From Lepidurus packardi (Eukaryota; Arthropoda; Branchiopoda; Notostraca; Triopsidae): a stretch of DNA of 64,000 nt. The position numbers and the translations under genes were made by a program. Below are positions 63,601-64,000 of the stretch, in pieces (within the stretch, counting starts at the first letter, position 1; the number at the start of each line of letters is the position of its first letter). Location: the NCBI GenBank assembly GCA_023053545.1, contig JAKZAN010000004.1, forward strand, positions 8,618,001 to 8,682,000, read 5' to 3'. The notes beneath the pieces were generated by a model. It made no database searches, was not told the DNA's origin, and worked only from the letters and a program-made list of their open reading frames with translations.

Positions 63601-64000
63601 CACGCGCCCGCGGGGCTCGGTTCGGACGCACATTTGCATTTGCGCCGACAAACGAAAGCTTGGGTGCAGCGCAAGAACCAACCAGGGAGCTCGGAATTTC
63701 GTGACGAACCATTTCGACCTCCCAGCTAGTTCGGCAATAACAATGCTACGGGAGAGTACCAAAAAGCCCCCGGGCCAGGGGGTATGTGTTGTATGTGTAT
63801 CTTCTATGTGTGTAGCAGAGGGGTATATAGTGTGTATATGTGTGTATGTATGTGTGAGTGTGGATGTGTGCAACTCGCGCGGGGTCCTGATGGGAGTTTC
63901 CGGAGCCTCCAGCTCTGCCACGATAAAACCGCCCTTGGACTGCTCACGGCCACACCACAGAGCGGGAATCATTGGAGGAAACTTAATTCCTCGCGATCAT
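63561..64000. other. Region upstream of dac, with a TG/TA-rich stretch
   Basis: A TGTG/TATG-rich degenerate microsatellite lies at about 63780-63870. Two CCAGCT-type motifs with a GGCA(A/T)AA core (63909-63930 and 63721-63749) resemble the one at 63310-63335. A 272-codon minus-strand open frame (63972-63154) crosses the region; it has no recognisable domain and I regard it as probably not a protein gene. Confidence 0.4.

Noticed and set aside
1-64000. CRISPR array, operon structure or bacterial features
   Set aside because: The spliced animal gene, intron sizes and repeats show a eukaryotic nuclear genome; the tandem repeats lack spacer structure.
1-64000. Transposase, reverse transcriptase or viral-type genes
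   Set aside because: No open frame shows such motifs, and no long terminal repeats or terminal inverted repeats were noticed.

Overview
The window is a piece of an animal genome, most likely an arthropod. Coding sequence is sparse, introns are large and A/T-rich, and homopolymers and microsatellites are frequent. I cannot name the species. The one gene I can support is dachshund (dac), on the minus strand, so it reads from right to left. Dac/DACH is a nuclear transcriptional co-factor of the Ski/Sno/Dac family that acts with Eyes absent and Sine oculis in eye, leg and nervous-system development. Nine coding exons with GT-AG introns and fully compatible phases could be assembled. They encode the first 827 residues plus one base of the next codon.

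Layout from right to left (5' to 3' of dac). About 64000-62932 is the upstream region and likely 5'UTR, with GAGA-like repeats and Inr-like TCAGTC elements. Exon 1 (62931-61826) encodes a Ser/Gly/Ala/His-rich N-terminus and the DachBox-N domain. Intron 1 is about 24.5 kb and without another recognisable gene. Exon 2 (37349-37213) holds a basic GRPPKR stretch. Exon 3 (34479-34080) is Ala/Gly/Pro-rich and exon 4 (33646-33587) is very short. Intron 4 is about 7.9 kb. Exons 5, 6 and 7 (25693-24091) hold an acidic linker and the start of DachBox-C. Exons 8 and 9 (19609-19526 and 15390-15244) encode its coiled-coil part. The remaining C-terminus, some tens of residues in relatives, was not located in 15243-1 and may lie outside the window.

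The non-coding DNA is not uniform. A degenerate repeat family with 150-200 bp units, found in both orientations, occurs near 22.0-22.4 kb, 29.1-29.3 kb and 56.0-56.2 kb. It shares the modules AAAATCGAACGTTT, GCGAACGTTTCCCTATACAG and TTTCATTGTTG. The last of these contains CATTGTTG/CAACAATG, an octamer that matches the SOX HMG-box core and recurs about twenty times by eye. One cluster is a 31-bp tandem array just inside intron 1, and single copies lie upstream of exon 1. Other structures are a two-copy direct repeat carrying paired TGACGTCA sites (48.6-48.8 kb), several A/T-rich blocks and long poly-G runs.

Within the protein, three alanine tracts in three different exons are each followed by a similar S-(A/G)-A-L-L-(G/H) motif. 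This is the most interesting protein-level observation. I saw no RNA genes, CRISPR arrays or recognisable transposable elements.
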